This document shows, one piece after another, positions 42,429 through 49,988 of a DNA stretch of 64,000 nt; within the stretch, counting starts at the first letter, position 1, and every line of letters starts with the position of its first letter. Source of the stretch: Chitinophaga rhizosphaerae (GTDB taxonomy: Bacteria > Bacteroidota > Bacteroidia > Chitinophagales > Chitinophagaceae). Made by a program: the position numbers and the translations under genes. The notes under the pieces were generated by a model that saw only the letters and a list, made by a program, of their open reading frames with translations, did not search any database and was not told the origin of the DNA. The DNA lies in the NCBI RefSeq assembly GCF_003958645.1, contig NZ_RXLO01000005.1:434001-498000 (forward strand). The letters run 5' to 3'.

Positions 42429-45107
42429 ATGCCGAGGCTTGCCGTCAAAACACTCCTTTTCATTTTATTCCTCATCGCCGGTACCACTGTACGGGCCCAA
42501 TACGCAGACCGCGGCACCGGGAAGCTGAAGCCGTACATCTGGTTTTTCGACTGGAACGGTTTTACCGTCGCCAACGGCGCCACGCGCATGTTTACGACGG
42601 CCGACGGCATCCGGGTCACCATCCGGTTCAGCAACGTGTCCGGCACCCTGGAACCCGACGTCATGAACACCTGGTATGGCGCGGTGCTGCATAACCTGTA
42701 CGAGTTCTCCGATACGCGCATGCGCCCCTCGCTCCATAGCCGGCAAACCTCGGCAACGGTCACGTTCGACATGGAAATCAACGCCCGGCGGAACGGGGTT
42801 TCCATCCCTTTTACACTCGTGGCCGCCGATGCGGAAGCTTCCGTTTCCACCGAAGTGACGCATTTCACCACTTCCGGCGGCGCCTGGCAAGCGGTCGATC
42901 ATTTCAGGAATGTACTCACGACGCTCAATCCCCTCACGGGATGCAATACCCAAACCATCCAGATCGCCAATACCTACGGCGGCAGTTCCGGAACTGGCGA
43001 GAACATGATGATGGCCACCTGGTCTGACGGAGCGGCCCCCCTGGTCGTCAAAACCACCCTGGAACGCCAAAGCAGCGCCATCGGCGGGATGGCGGTCACT
43101 TTCGGGATTTTGGCGCCCATCGACTGGGGCGACCTTCCTGGGCCTTATCCCTCCGCACAGCATGCCATCAGCTGGACCGCCATCAACGGTTGCTCCTTCG
43201 CGACTCCGGGACCGTCGCTGGTCCCGGAGTCGCGCCTGTTCCTGGGCAACGTCATGGCCGACCCGGACGATGTGCAGGGCGCAGACGATAACCTGCTGGG
43301 GGCCGACGAAGAAGCGGTTTCCGTTTTCCCGCAATACAATGGCAGCACCGGCACGTACGCGCTCAATGTAGCCGTCACCAACCAGACCGGGGCAACGGCA
43401 TACGCTGGCGGGTGGATGGACTGGAACCGCGACGGGGTATTCAGTGCCAACGAAACCATCGTACTAACCATATCACCCGGCGCCAGCAGCGTGGTTTTCA
43501 GCTGGACGGGCCTCCCGTATTCACTGGCAGACGGCCCCTCGGCCAGATGTGCCTTCCGGTTCCGCATCGGATCAACCCGCGCGGCGGTGGAAAAGCCGGA
43601 GGGCTACGCTACAGACGGGGAAGTGGAAGACTACCTGGAACCTATCCTGCAAACCTGCAACATCACGAAAGTGGATGCCGGCAGGGATGTCGCCATCTGC
43701 GAAGGCCGGAATACACGATTGCAGGCTTCAGGGGCCGACAGTTACCAATGGCAGCCCGATCCGGCGCTGACGGCGGTCAATATCCCAGACCCATCCGCCA
43801 ATCCGCCCGCCACCACCTCCTTCTTTTTATACGGTGAGCACGCCAACGGCTGCCATAGCCGCGATACGGTGGTCGTACAGGTAAATCCGCTTCCCGTGCT
43901 GAACGTCGCCCCGGGGAACTACGCCGTTTGCCAGGGCGCCAGCATCACGTTTACGGCCACGGGGGCGGATAACGTAACCTGGAGCGATTATTCGGGCGCA
44001 GGCGTGGGAACGGGCAATACGCTCACCGTAACGCCGCAGATTTCCGGGGCTTACACGGCGGAGCTGTCCGAAAACCTTTGCGGACAGCGGGCTACGATCA
44101 CGCTCCCCGTGATGGTGACACCCCGGCCCGTTGTGAGCGTAACGCCCCTGAACGCCACCATCTGCGAGGGAGACGCGGTCACGTTTATGGCAACCGGTGG
44201 TACCATTACCTGGACAGACGCGCAGCAAAACGTCGTCGGCACCACGGGGCAATTGCAGGTACAACCATCGAACAGCGGTCATTACGCGGTACGGATCCAA
44301 CACGCCGTTTGCGGGATAGACGAAGCTTTCGTATTGCCGGTTACGGTGCGGAAACCTACGGACATGGGCGTTTCGCCGCTGCAGGGGTTCGCATGTAAAG
44401 GAGACCGGGTGCAGTTCACGGCGCGCGGAGCGGATGAAACGGTTTGGGAAAGGGAAGATTTTACGGTGATCGGCACGGGCGACCGTTTGACGACGGCGCC
44501 CATCACTTCGAGCACCGTTTACCACGTTACGCTCCGCGACCGGGTTTGCGGGCAGGAACAACGGGTGACGCTGCCGGTAAGCATGCGCCAGCCGCCGGAT
44601 GTGACCATTTTCAAAAGCAACGATATCGACTGCCTGCATGGCTCCGCGACGCTGGCGGCTTCGGGCGCGCTGGAATACCGGTGGAGCGCGGGGCCGGGGA
44701 TTTCCGATCCTGCGATGCCCGTCCAGTCCGTTTCGCCGGTAACATCACAGCAATATTACCTGTCGACCAAAGATATCTACGGCTGTACCGCCCTCGATTC
44801 GGTGACGGTCGCCGTTTCCTACACAGGGCCGCGGCCGCACTTCCAGCTGCCCAACGCGTTTACGCCCAACCGTGATGGCGTCAACGATTGTTTCGGGATC
44901 AAATCCACCGGGCCGGTGACCCGTTTTGAGCTGTCGGTTTTCGACCGGTGGGGGAGGATCGTTTTCCGGACGAGCAAGGCCAGCGATTGCTGGGACGGCA
45001 CTTACAAAAACGTACCGCTCGACATCGGCACATTCGTATATGTGTTGCGGATTGCTTCCGAATGCGGGCCGGTGGAACGGAAAGGAACGGTTACGCTGCT
45101 CCGCTGA
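42429..45107 (+). CDS. Surface protein with GEVED domain and CHU_C (T9SS type B) C-terminus
   Basis: 892 residues. Signal peptide (LAVKTLLFILFLIAGTTVRA) is followed by a beta-rich domain (to about 225) with YADRGTGKLKPYIWFFDWNG. A GEVED-type domain follows (DWGDLPGPYPSA ... WMDWNRDGVFSANE ... YATDGEVEDYLEPI, about 230-405). Several Ig/PKD-like repeats with single Cys pairs come next (VAICEGRNTRL, AVCQGASITFTATG, TICEGDAVTFMATGG, FACKGDRVQFTARG). The CHU_C module ends the protein (LPNAFTPNRDGVNDCF, FDRWGRIVF, DIGTFVYVLRI). It is T9SS cargo, located in the middle of the glycan cluster. ATG 42429 is chosen for the signal peptide. Confidence 0.88.
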   Translation: MPRLAVKTLLFILFLIAGTTVRAQYADRGTGKLKPYIWFFDWNGFTVANGATRMFTTADGIRVTIRFSNVSGTLEPDVMNTWYGAVLHNLYEFSDTRMRPSLHSRQTSATVTFDMEINARRNGVSIPFTLVAADAEASVSTEVTHFTTSGGAWQAVDHFRNVLTTLNPLTGCNTQTIQIANTYGGSSGTGENMMMATWSDGAAPLVVKTTLERQSSAIGGMAVTFGILAPIDWGDLPGPYPSAQHAISWTAINGCSFATPGPSLVPESRLFLGNVMADPDDVQGADDNLLGADEEAVSVFPQYNGSTGTYALNVAVTNQTGATAYAGGWMDWNRDGVFSANETIVLTISPGASSVVFSWTGLPYSLADGPSARCAFRFRIGSTRAAVEKPEGYATDGEVEDYLEPILQTCNITKVDAGRDVAICEGRNTRLQASGADSYQWQPDPALTAVNIPDPSANPPATTSFFLYGEHANGCHSRDTVVVQVNPLPVLNVAPGNYAVCQGASITFTATGADNVTWSDYSGAGVGTGNTLTVTPQISGAYTAELSENLCGQRATITLPVMVTPRPVVSVTPLNATICEGDAVTFMATGGTITWTDAQQNVVGTTGQLQVQPSNSGHYAVRIQHAVCGIDEAFVLPVTVRKPTDMGVSPLQGFACKGDRVQFTARGADETVWEREDFTVIGTGDRLTTAPITSSTVYHVTLRDRVCGQEQRVTLPVSMRQPPDVTIFKSNDIDCLHGSATLAASGALEYRWSAGPGISDPAMPVQSVSPVTSQQYYLSTKDIYGCTALDSVTVAVSYTGPRPHFQLPNAFTPNRDGVNDCFGIKSTGPVTRFELSVFDRWGRIVFRTSKASDCWDGTYKNVPLDIGTFVYVLRIASECGPVERKGTVTLLR

Positions 45108-45130
45108 TCGGATTAATGGACGAAAAAGGA

Positions 45131-45138
45131 TAATTTTG
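45131..45138 (+). promoter_or_regulatory. -7-type box before the fucosyltransferase operon
   Basis: TAATTTTG, an exact TAnnTTTG match, 17 nt before the TTG start codon. The -33 position is poor. Confidence 0.4.
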
Positions 45139-45155
45139 CGCCAAAACGAACCCAT

Positions 45156-45992
45156 TTGATCCTTGTTCAATTAAAAGGCGGGCTGGGCAACCAGATGTTC
45201 CAATACGCCGCCGGCCGCACGCTGGCATTGCGTTACGATGTTCCGCTGTACCTCGACAAGGGGAGTTACGAGCCCCGCCAGGCCGCGATGTACGGTCTCG
45301 ACGGACTGAAAATCCACGCCGCCGCGGCCTCCGAAAACATGATCCCGCATCCCGGCTTGCTGGGAAAGGTGTTCAACCGCCTGGCCCCCGCATCCATGCG
45401 CAGCATCCTCCGCGAAGCGCATTTCCATTACGATCCCGCATTCGAAGCCGTTAAACCGCCCGTGTACCTGAAAGGCTACTGGCAAAGCTGGAAATACTTC
45501 GCGCCTGTAGCCGATGTCATCCGGGAAGATTTCGCGTTCAACATCGATTTTTCACCGGAAATACTGGCAAAGGCGGAAGCATTGCGCAACAGTAACAGCG
45601 TGGCCATGCACTTCCGCCGGGGCGATTATACGAGCACATCGGCCGCGGTGTACCACGGCATTTGCGAACCGGAATATTACGAGCGGGCGGCGGCGCGGTA
45701 TCCCGGCGCTACATTTTATATATTTACCAACGATCCGGCATGGGTGAAAGACAACCTTCCCGCGGGCATTCCCTACGAAATCCTCAGCGGTTCGTTGAGC
45801 AGCTCGCAATACGAAGACCTTTTCCTCATGAGCCAATGCAGGCACCAGGTCATCGCCAACAGCAGTTACAGCTGGTGGGCGGCCTGGCTGAACCGGTTCC
45901 CCGGCAAAAGGATCACCGCGCCGAAGCGGTGGTTTTTGGCGGAGGGCCTGCATGATCACGACCTGGTCCCGGCAGCATGGGACAGAATTTAG
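45156..45992 (+). CDS. Alpha-1,2-fucosyltransferase-type enzyme, GT11
   Basis: 278 residues. The N-terminus LVQLKGGLGNQMFQYAAGRT is the GT11 signature. The GDP-fucose site HFRRGDY lies near residue 152, followed by YHGICEPEYYERAAAR, FYIFTNDPAWVKDNL, YEDLFLMSQCRHQVIANSSY and WWAAWLNRF, all conserved. Donor GDP-L-fucose is implied by the family; the acceptor is unknown. The start must be TTG 45156, because the family begins right there and no ATG or GTG fits. It heads a tight run of four GT genes, with the next gene 5 bp downstream. Confidence 0.93.
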   Translation: MILVQLKGGLGNQMFQYAAGRTLALRYDVPLYLDKGSYEPRQAAMYGLDGLKIHAAAASENMIPHPGLLGKVFNRLAPASMRSILREAHFHYDPAFEAVKPPVYLKGYWQSWKYFAPVADVIREDFAFNIDFSPEILAKAEALRNSNSVAMHFRRGDYTSTSAAVYHGICEPEYYERAAARYPGATFYIFTNDPAWVKDNLPAGIPYEILSGSLSSSQYEDLFLMSQCRHQVIANSSYSWWAAWLNRFPGKRITAPKRWFLAEGLHDHDLVPAAWDRI

Positions 45993-45997
45993 CACAC

Positions 45998-46819
45998 ATG
46001 GAAAAAGCACCGCTCATATCCGTCATATTGCCCGTCTACAACGGCGGCCCTTTCCTGCGGCAAACATTGGAAGCGTTGCTGGCGCAGACTTTGGAGGACT
46101 TTGAACTGATCGTGATCAACGACGGGTCTACCGACGACAGTGAGGCTACCATCCTCTCGTTCAATGATCCCCGCATCCATTATTTCCCGCAACCGAACCA
46201 GGGCTTCATTTTCAGCCTGAACCGCGGCATCGCGGCGGCACGGGGGCAATACATCGCGCGGATCGATGCAGACGATGTTTGTTTGCCCGAACGTTTCGAA
46301 CGGCAGGCGGCCTGGCTGGCTGATCACCCGGAAACCGCTGTGGTAGGGTGTTTTGTCACATTTATCGATGAAAACGGGCGGGAAACGGGCATCTGGCCGG
46401 AAGACAGGGCCTGCGTCACGAACGAACAGATCCGCAGGGCGCTTCCCAAATTCAACTGCATGGCCCACCCCGGCGTGATGGCCAGGGCGGAGGTGTTCCG
46501 CGAATATCCCTACCGGAAGGAACAAAAACATATCGAAGACTACGACCTCTGGCTCCGCCTGCAGGGCGACGGCAAAGTGATGGAAAAAGTGCCGGAGCCG
46601 CTGTTGCTCTACCGCGTGCATTCTGGCTCGGTGACGGTTTCGGTCATCAAGAAAAACAATATATTCCTGCGGCACTTTCAATGCAAACGCCGGTACCTGG
46701 CCCTGCGCCTGGCGCAGGGGAAATGGAACGGGTTCGATTGCCGGGTGCTGGCCGGCATGTGCCGCGATGCGGTCATCGCCCTGGTGAAATCCTTCAAACA
46801 ACGCAATGCCCATGTATAA
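45998..46819 (+). CDS. Glycosyltransferase family 2
   Basis: 273 residues. GT-A features: ISVILPVYNGGPFLRQTLEA, FELIVINDGSTDDSEA (about residue 35), YIARIDADDVCLPERF (DxD, about 85), and EDYDLWLRLQGDGKV (about 180). The tail FRCKR-like basic region suggests membrane contact. Second gene of the GT run; 5 bp after GT11 and overlapping the following GT4 gene by 14 bp, so translation is probably coupled. Confidence 0.92.
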   Translation: MEKAPLISVILPVYNGGPFLRQTLEALLAQTLEDFELIVINDGSTDDSEATILSFNDPRIHYFPQPNQGFIFSLNRGIAAARGQYIARIDADDVCLPERFERQAAWLADHPETAVVGCFVTFIDENGRETGIWPEDRACVTNEQIRRALPKFNCMAHPGVMARAEVFREYPYRKEQKHIEDYDLWLRLQGDGKVMEKVPEPLLLYRVHSGSVTVSVIKKNNIFLRHFQCKRRYLALRLAQGKWNGFDCRVLAGMCRDAVIALVKSFKQRNAHV

Positions 46820-47972
46820 ACTGTTCCTTCTCAAACGGCGCCTCGAAGCCCTGGCGATCTTCCCGTTTGCCCTGCTGGGCAGGCTGATCGCCCGTTTGCG
46901 CCCGCTGGAAGGGGAGTTCGGTCTTTTCCTGTTCTTCCCGTTCTATCATGTGGGCGGGGCGGAGAGGGTGCATGCGCAGATCGCACAGTTATTTCCCGAT
47001 AAGAAGATCATCATTTTCTTCACGAAAAAATCGCAGGGGGATGCGCTGCTTCCCCAGTTCAAAGCCCCGAATATCACCGTGCGCGATATTTCCAGGTATA
47101 CGGACAATAAGTTCATGTACTGGAATAACCTCATCTGGCGCGGCATTGCGGCCGAATACATCCGCCGGCAGCGCGTGCGGCCGGTTGTATTCAACGGGCA
47201 ATGCAATTTTGCGTACAAATTGTCGCCGCATGTGCCGAAGAGCGTACGCCAGGTGGAACTGATCCATTCGTTTTGCAGTTTTTCGTATATCCGCATCCCG
47301 TTTATCCCTTTTTACGAAACAACGGTAATGATCAGCAGAGACAGTATCCGAAAGCACCTGGAGCTGTACCGTAAATTCGGCGTTCCGGCGGCTTCCGGTG
47401 AGCGCATCCGCCTCATCATGAACGGGATTCCCATTCCTGCGGACGTGGAACCGCTTCCTGAAGCGGCGCGGTTGCTGTACGCCGGGCGCGGTACTTCGGA
47501 GAAGCGCCCCTGGCTGGTGGCGGCCATCGCGCAGGCAGCGGGGGAGAGGGCCGGTATGCTGGGGCCGCTGGAAACGGCCATCCCGGCCGGTTTGCAGGGG
47601 AGTTGCGTGTTTTATGGGGAACAGTCGGATGCGGAGGTGATAGACCGCATTTACCGGGAGCACCGGATCATCGCTATTACATCTTCCACCGAGGGTTTTC
47701 CCATGGTGATCATGGAGGCGATGGCGCGCGGCCTGGCCGTTTTATCGACCGACGTGGGGGATATTCCGTATCATGTCCAGCATGGCGTGAACGGCTGGCT
47801 CCTTTCGCACCGGCAGCCGGAAGCGGAAATCGTGGCGGAAGGGGCGCGGCTGCTGCGCGAAGCGGGGCCGGATGCGCTGGCCGCCATGCGGGAAAGGAAC
47901 ATCGCCTACGCAAAGGAACATTTCAGTCTCGAAGCGTTCGCTGCCGCTTATCGCAGCCTTTTGTCGAATTGA
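46806..47972 (+). CDS. Glycosyltransferase family 4
   Basis: 388 residues. The N-terminal half has a hydrophobic patch (LEALAIFPFALLGRLIARL) that may anchor it, then FYHVGGAERVHAQIA. The donor half has LLYAGRGTSEKRPWLVAAIA and the EX7E motif in STEGFPMVIMEAMARGLAV (about 300). Sugar specificity unknown. The start ATG 46806 overlaps the previous gene by 14 bp; ATG 46812 is equally possible. Ends 1 bp before the next GT2. Confidence 0.9.
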   Translation: MPMYKLFLLKRRLEALAIFPFALLGRLIARLRPLEGEFGLFLFFPFYHVGGAERVHAQIAQLFPDKKIIIFFTKKSQGDALLPQFKAPNITVRDISRYTDNKFMYWNNLIWRGIAAEYIRRQRVRPVVFNGQCNFAYKLSPHVPKSVRQVELIHSFCSFSYIRIPFIPFYETTVMISRDSIRKHLELYRKFGVPAASGERIRLIMNGIPIPADVEPLPEAARLLYAGRGTSEKRPWLVAAIAQAAGERAGMLGPLETAIPAGLQGSCVFYGEQSDAEVIDRIYREHRIIAITSSTEGFPMVIMEAMARGLAVLSTDVGDIPYHVQHGVNGWLLSHRQPEAEIVAEGARLLREAGPDALAAMRERNIAYAKEHFSLEAFAAAYRSLLSN

Positions 47973-47973
47973 T

Positions 47974-48885
47974 ATGAAGCCATTAACCGTCATCATCATC
48001 ACTTATAACCGGCCAGACGATCTCCTGATGCTGGCCCGCAACCTTGCTGCCCAAAAAAATGCGGACGCGCTGCTGGAAGAAGTGATCATCGTCAATAACG
48101 CGTCTACCGCCGATTACAGCGAAGTAAAGGCCTTCATGGCCGGCTTACCCGTTTTCCGATACATCGAATCCCCCGAAAACCTGGGCGTGGCCAGGGGGCG
48201 CAATCTCGGCATTTCGCTCGCCAGGTCGCCCGTGCTGGTGACGATCGACGACGACGCCTGGTTCCGCGACGACACCGCGCTGCAACTCATCGCCGAAGCC
48301 TTCGAAGGGCCGTACCTGCGGGAGAATAATGCGGGGATCCTCTGCTTCAAGGTGCTGTACGCCAGCACGGGACAGATGCAGGTGAACGCCTTTCCGCAGA
48401 AACAGTTCGAAAAATATAAAAACAAACCCCGTTTCCTGGCGCCCTACTTTATCGGCGCAGGGCACGCCATCCTGAAGGAAGTGTACGACAGGGCAGGAAT
48501 ATATCCCGAAGATTTCTTCTACGGCATGGAGGAATACGACCTGGCTTACCGCGTCATCGAGAACGGATTTACCATCGCCTACCTGTCGGATATCGTGGTG
48601 ATGCACAACGAATCGCCCCTGGGGCGTACGCCGCATGCCGATAAAATGCGGATGCTATGGGTGAACAAGGCGAAAGTAGCTTTCCGGTATCTCCCGAAAT
48701 CGTGTTTCTATACGACCGCGATCATGTGGTCGCTCGAATATTTGAAGAAAACCGGGTGGGACTGGAAAGGTTGGCGGACAGGTTGGAAATCGGTTTTCAA
48801 CATTCCCCGACAAGAAAAGCGTACCCCCCTGGGATCTGCTGCCCGGGCGTATCTCCGGGAAACGGAAGCGCGTTTGTGGTATTGA
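47974..48885 (+). CDS. Glycosyltransferase family 2
   Basis: 303 residues. PLTVIIITYNRPDDLLMLAR opens the GT-A domain; EEVIIVNNASTADYSEVKA follows, then NLGVARGRNLGISLARS and VTIDDDAWFRDDTALQ (DxD, about residue 85), and FFYGMEEYDLAYRVIENG (about 185). It resembles rhamnosyl/other deoxysugar transferases of the GT2 family in its NxGxxxGRN pattern, but the substrate is not assignable. Begins 2 bp after the stop of GT4. Last gene of the GT run, 83 bp before the lectin-like lipoprotein. Confidence 0.92.
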   Translation: MKPLTVIIITYNRPDDLLMLARNLAAQKNADALLEEVIIVNNASTADYSEVKAFMAGLPVFRYIESPENLGVARGRNLGISLARSPVLVTIDDDAWFRDDTALQLIAEAFEGPYLRENNAGILCFKVLYASTGQMQVNAFPQKQFEKYKNKPRFLAPYFIGAGHAILKEVYDRAGIYPEDFFYGMEEYDLAYRVIENGFTIAYLSDIVVMHNESPLGRTPHADKMRMLWVNKAKVAFRYLPKSCFYTTAIMWSLEYLKKTGWDWKGWRTGWKSVFNIPRQEKRTPLGSAARAYLRETEARLWY

Positions 48886-48968
48886 TCGCGGCAAAGTCTT
48901 GTGCTGCTTTTCAGGGCCGATTCCATTATATTACATAGGAATTTCAAAACCCAAATACCTTGCCGTAC

Positions 48969-49922
48969 ATGAATTTAACCCGATTATCTACCATGCTTTT
49001 GCTGGCGTCGTCTATCGGTATGACGATTTCCTGCAAGAAAAAAGACAATCCCACTCCCAAAGCACCCGAAGCAGGCCCCGGATTTGCCGCCACTTACCGT
49101 AATGGCAGCGATACGCTGCATCTGTTCGCAAAAAACAATGAAGGCCGGCTGGTCCACCGGTATTGGTCAAAAACCGGTGGCTGGACGGGTTGGCAAAACC
49201 TCGGTGGCCAAATTACTTCCGAACCCGCAGTGGTTTCCCGCAGCGCCTCGTCTATCAACGTTTTTGCGAAGGGGAAGAATAACAACCTGATGCACATCCG
49301 CTGGGTCAGGGACGAGGGCTGGAGCCATTGGACGGACCTGGAAGGCAACATCACTTCCGCACCATCCGTAGCCTCCGGCCGGGCCGACAAAATGGAGGTC
49401 TATGCGCGTGGCAACAACGGCCAGTTGCAATCCCGGACCTATTGGGGCGGCGATAAAGAGGGCCATTTTCTGCCATGGGAAGACCACGGCGGTAAAATTG
49501 CGGATGCGCCGGCGGCCGTATATTACGGAATCGATACCGTGCATGTTTTCTGGCGTAGTGACGACAACAAGCTGATCCACCGCACCAGGATAACCGGCCA
49601 GGCATGGTCGAGCCCCGAAGTGGTAGGCGGCAGCATCCAGGGCGCACCGGTAGCAGTTGTCAGGGGGCTTAGAACGATACAGGTTTTCGTGAAAGGGGCT
49701 TCCAATAACCTGCAAAACATTGAATGGAACAATTACGGCTACGCTTACCTTCCCTGGAGCACCTGGGGCAATCTGGGCGGAGATTTCAGGAGCATTCCCG
49801 CGGCGGTGTCGAAGCAGGCGAGCCATATCGAGGTAATTGCCGGGGATGCCAATGGTACGATCCGGCGGGCTACCTGGAACGATGACGACCGGAGCTGGAG
49901 CGCCTGGGGGGCATTGAACTAG
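48969..49922 (+). CDS. Lipoprotein of six lectin-like propeller repeats (DUF346/PLL-like)
   Basis: 317 residues. A lipoprotein signal (LLLASSIGMTISCKK) has its Cys near residue 21. The rest is six repeats of about 45-50 residues with pattern [I/F]xSxPAVV...IxVFAKGxxNxLxHxxW...WSxWxxLGG (for example residues 40-85, 86-130). This looks like the sialidase/PLL-type beta-propeller (DUF346), a fold that includes L-fucose-binding Photorhabdus lectins. Those have seven blades; only six repeats are visible here. It is 83 bp downstream of a GT operon that begins with a fucosyltransferase. A sugar-binding surface role is inference. Start ATG 48969; a TTG nine bases upstream is in frame. Confidence 0.75.
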   Translation: MNLTRLSTMLLLASSIGMTISCKKKDNPTPKAPEAGPGFAATYRNGSDTLHLFAKNNEGRLVHRYWSKTGGWTGWQNLGGQITSEPAVVSRSASSINVFAKGKNNNLMHIRWVRDEGWSHWTDLEGNITSAPSVASGRADKMEVYARGNNGQLQSRTYWGGDKEGHFLPWEDHGGKIADAPAAVYYGIDTVHVFWRSDDNKLIHRTRITGQAWSSPEVVGGSIQGAPVAVVRGLRTIQVFVKGASNNLQNIEWNNYGYAYLPWSTWGNLGGDFRSIPAAVSKQASHIEVIAGDANGTIRRATWNDDDRSWSAWGALN

Positions 49923-49940
49923 TGCTGTCAGGATAAAAAA

Positions 49941-49971
49941 AAAGCCCGGTGATCATCGATCGCCGGGCTTT
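49941..49971. terminator. Bidirectional intrinsic terminator
   Basis: AAAGCCCGGTGATC pairs with GATCGCCGGGCTTT over 14 bp (one G-T wobble), 3-nt loop ATC. T-rich flanks on both sides terminate the lectin-like gene (+) and the YfhO-like gene (-). Confidence 0.9.
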
Positions 49972-49988
49972 TTATTTGTGGGTGCTAT

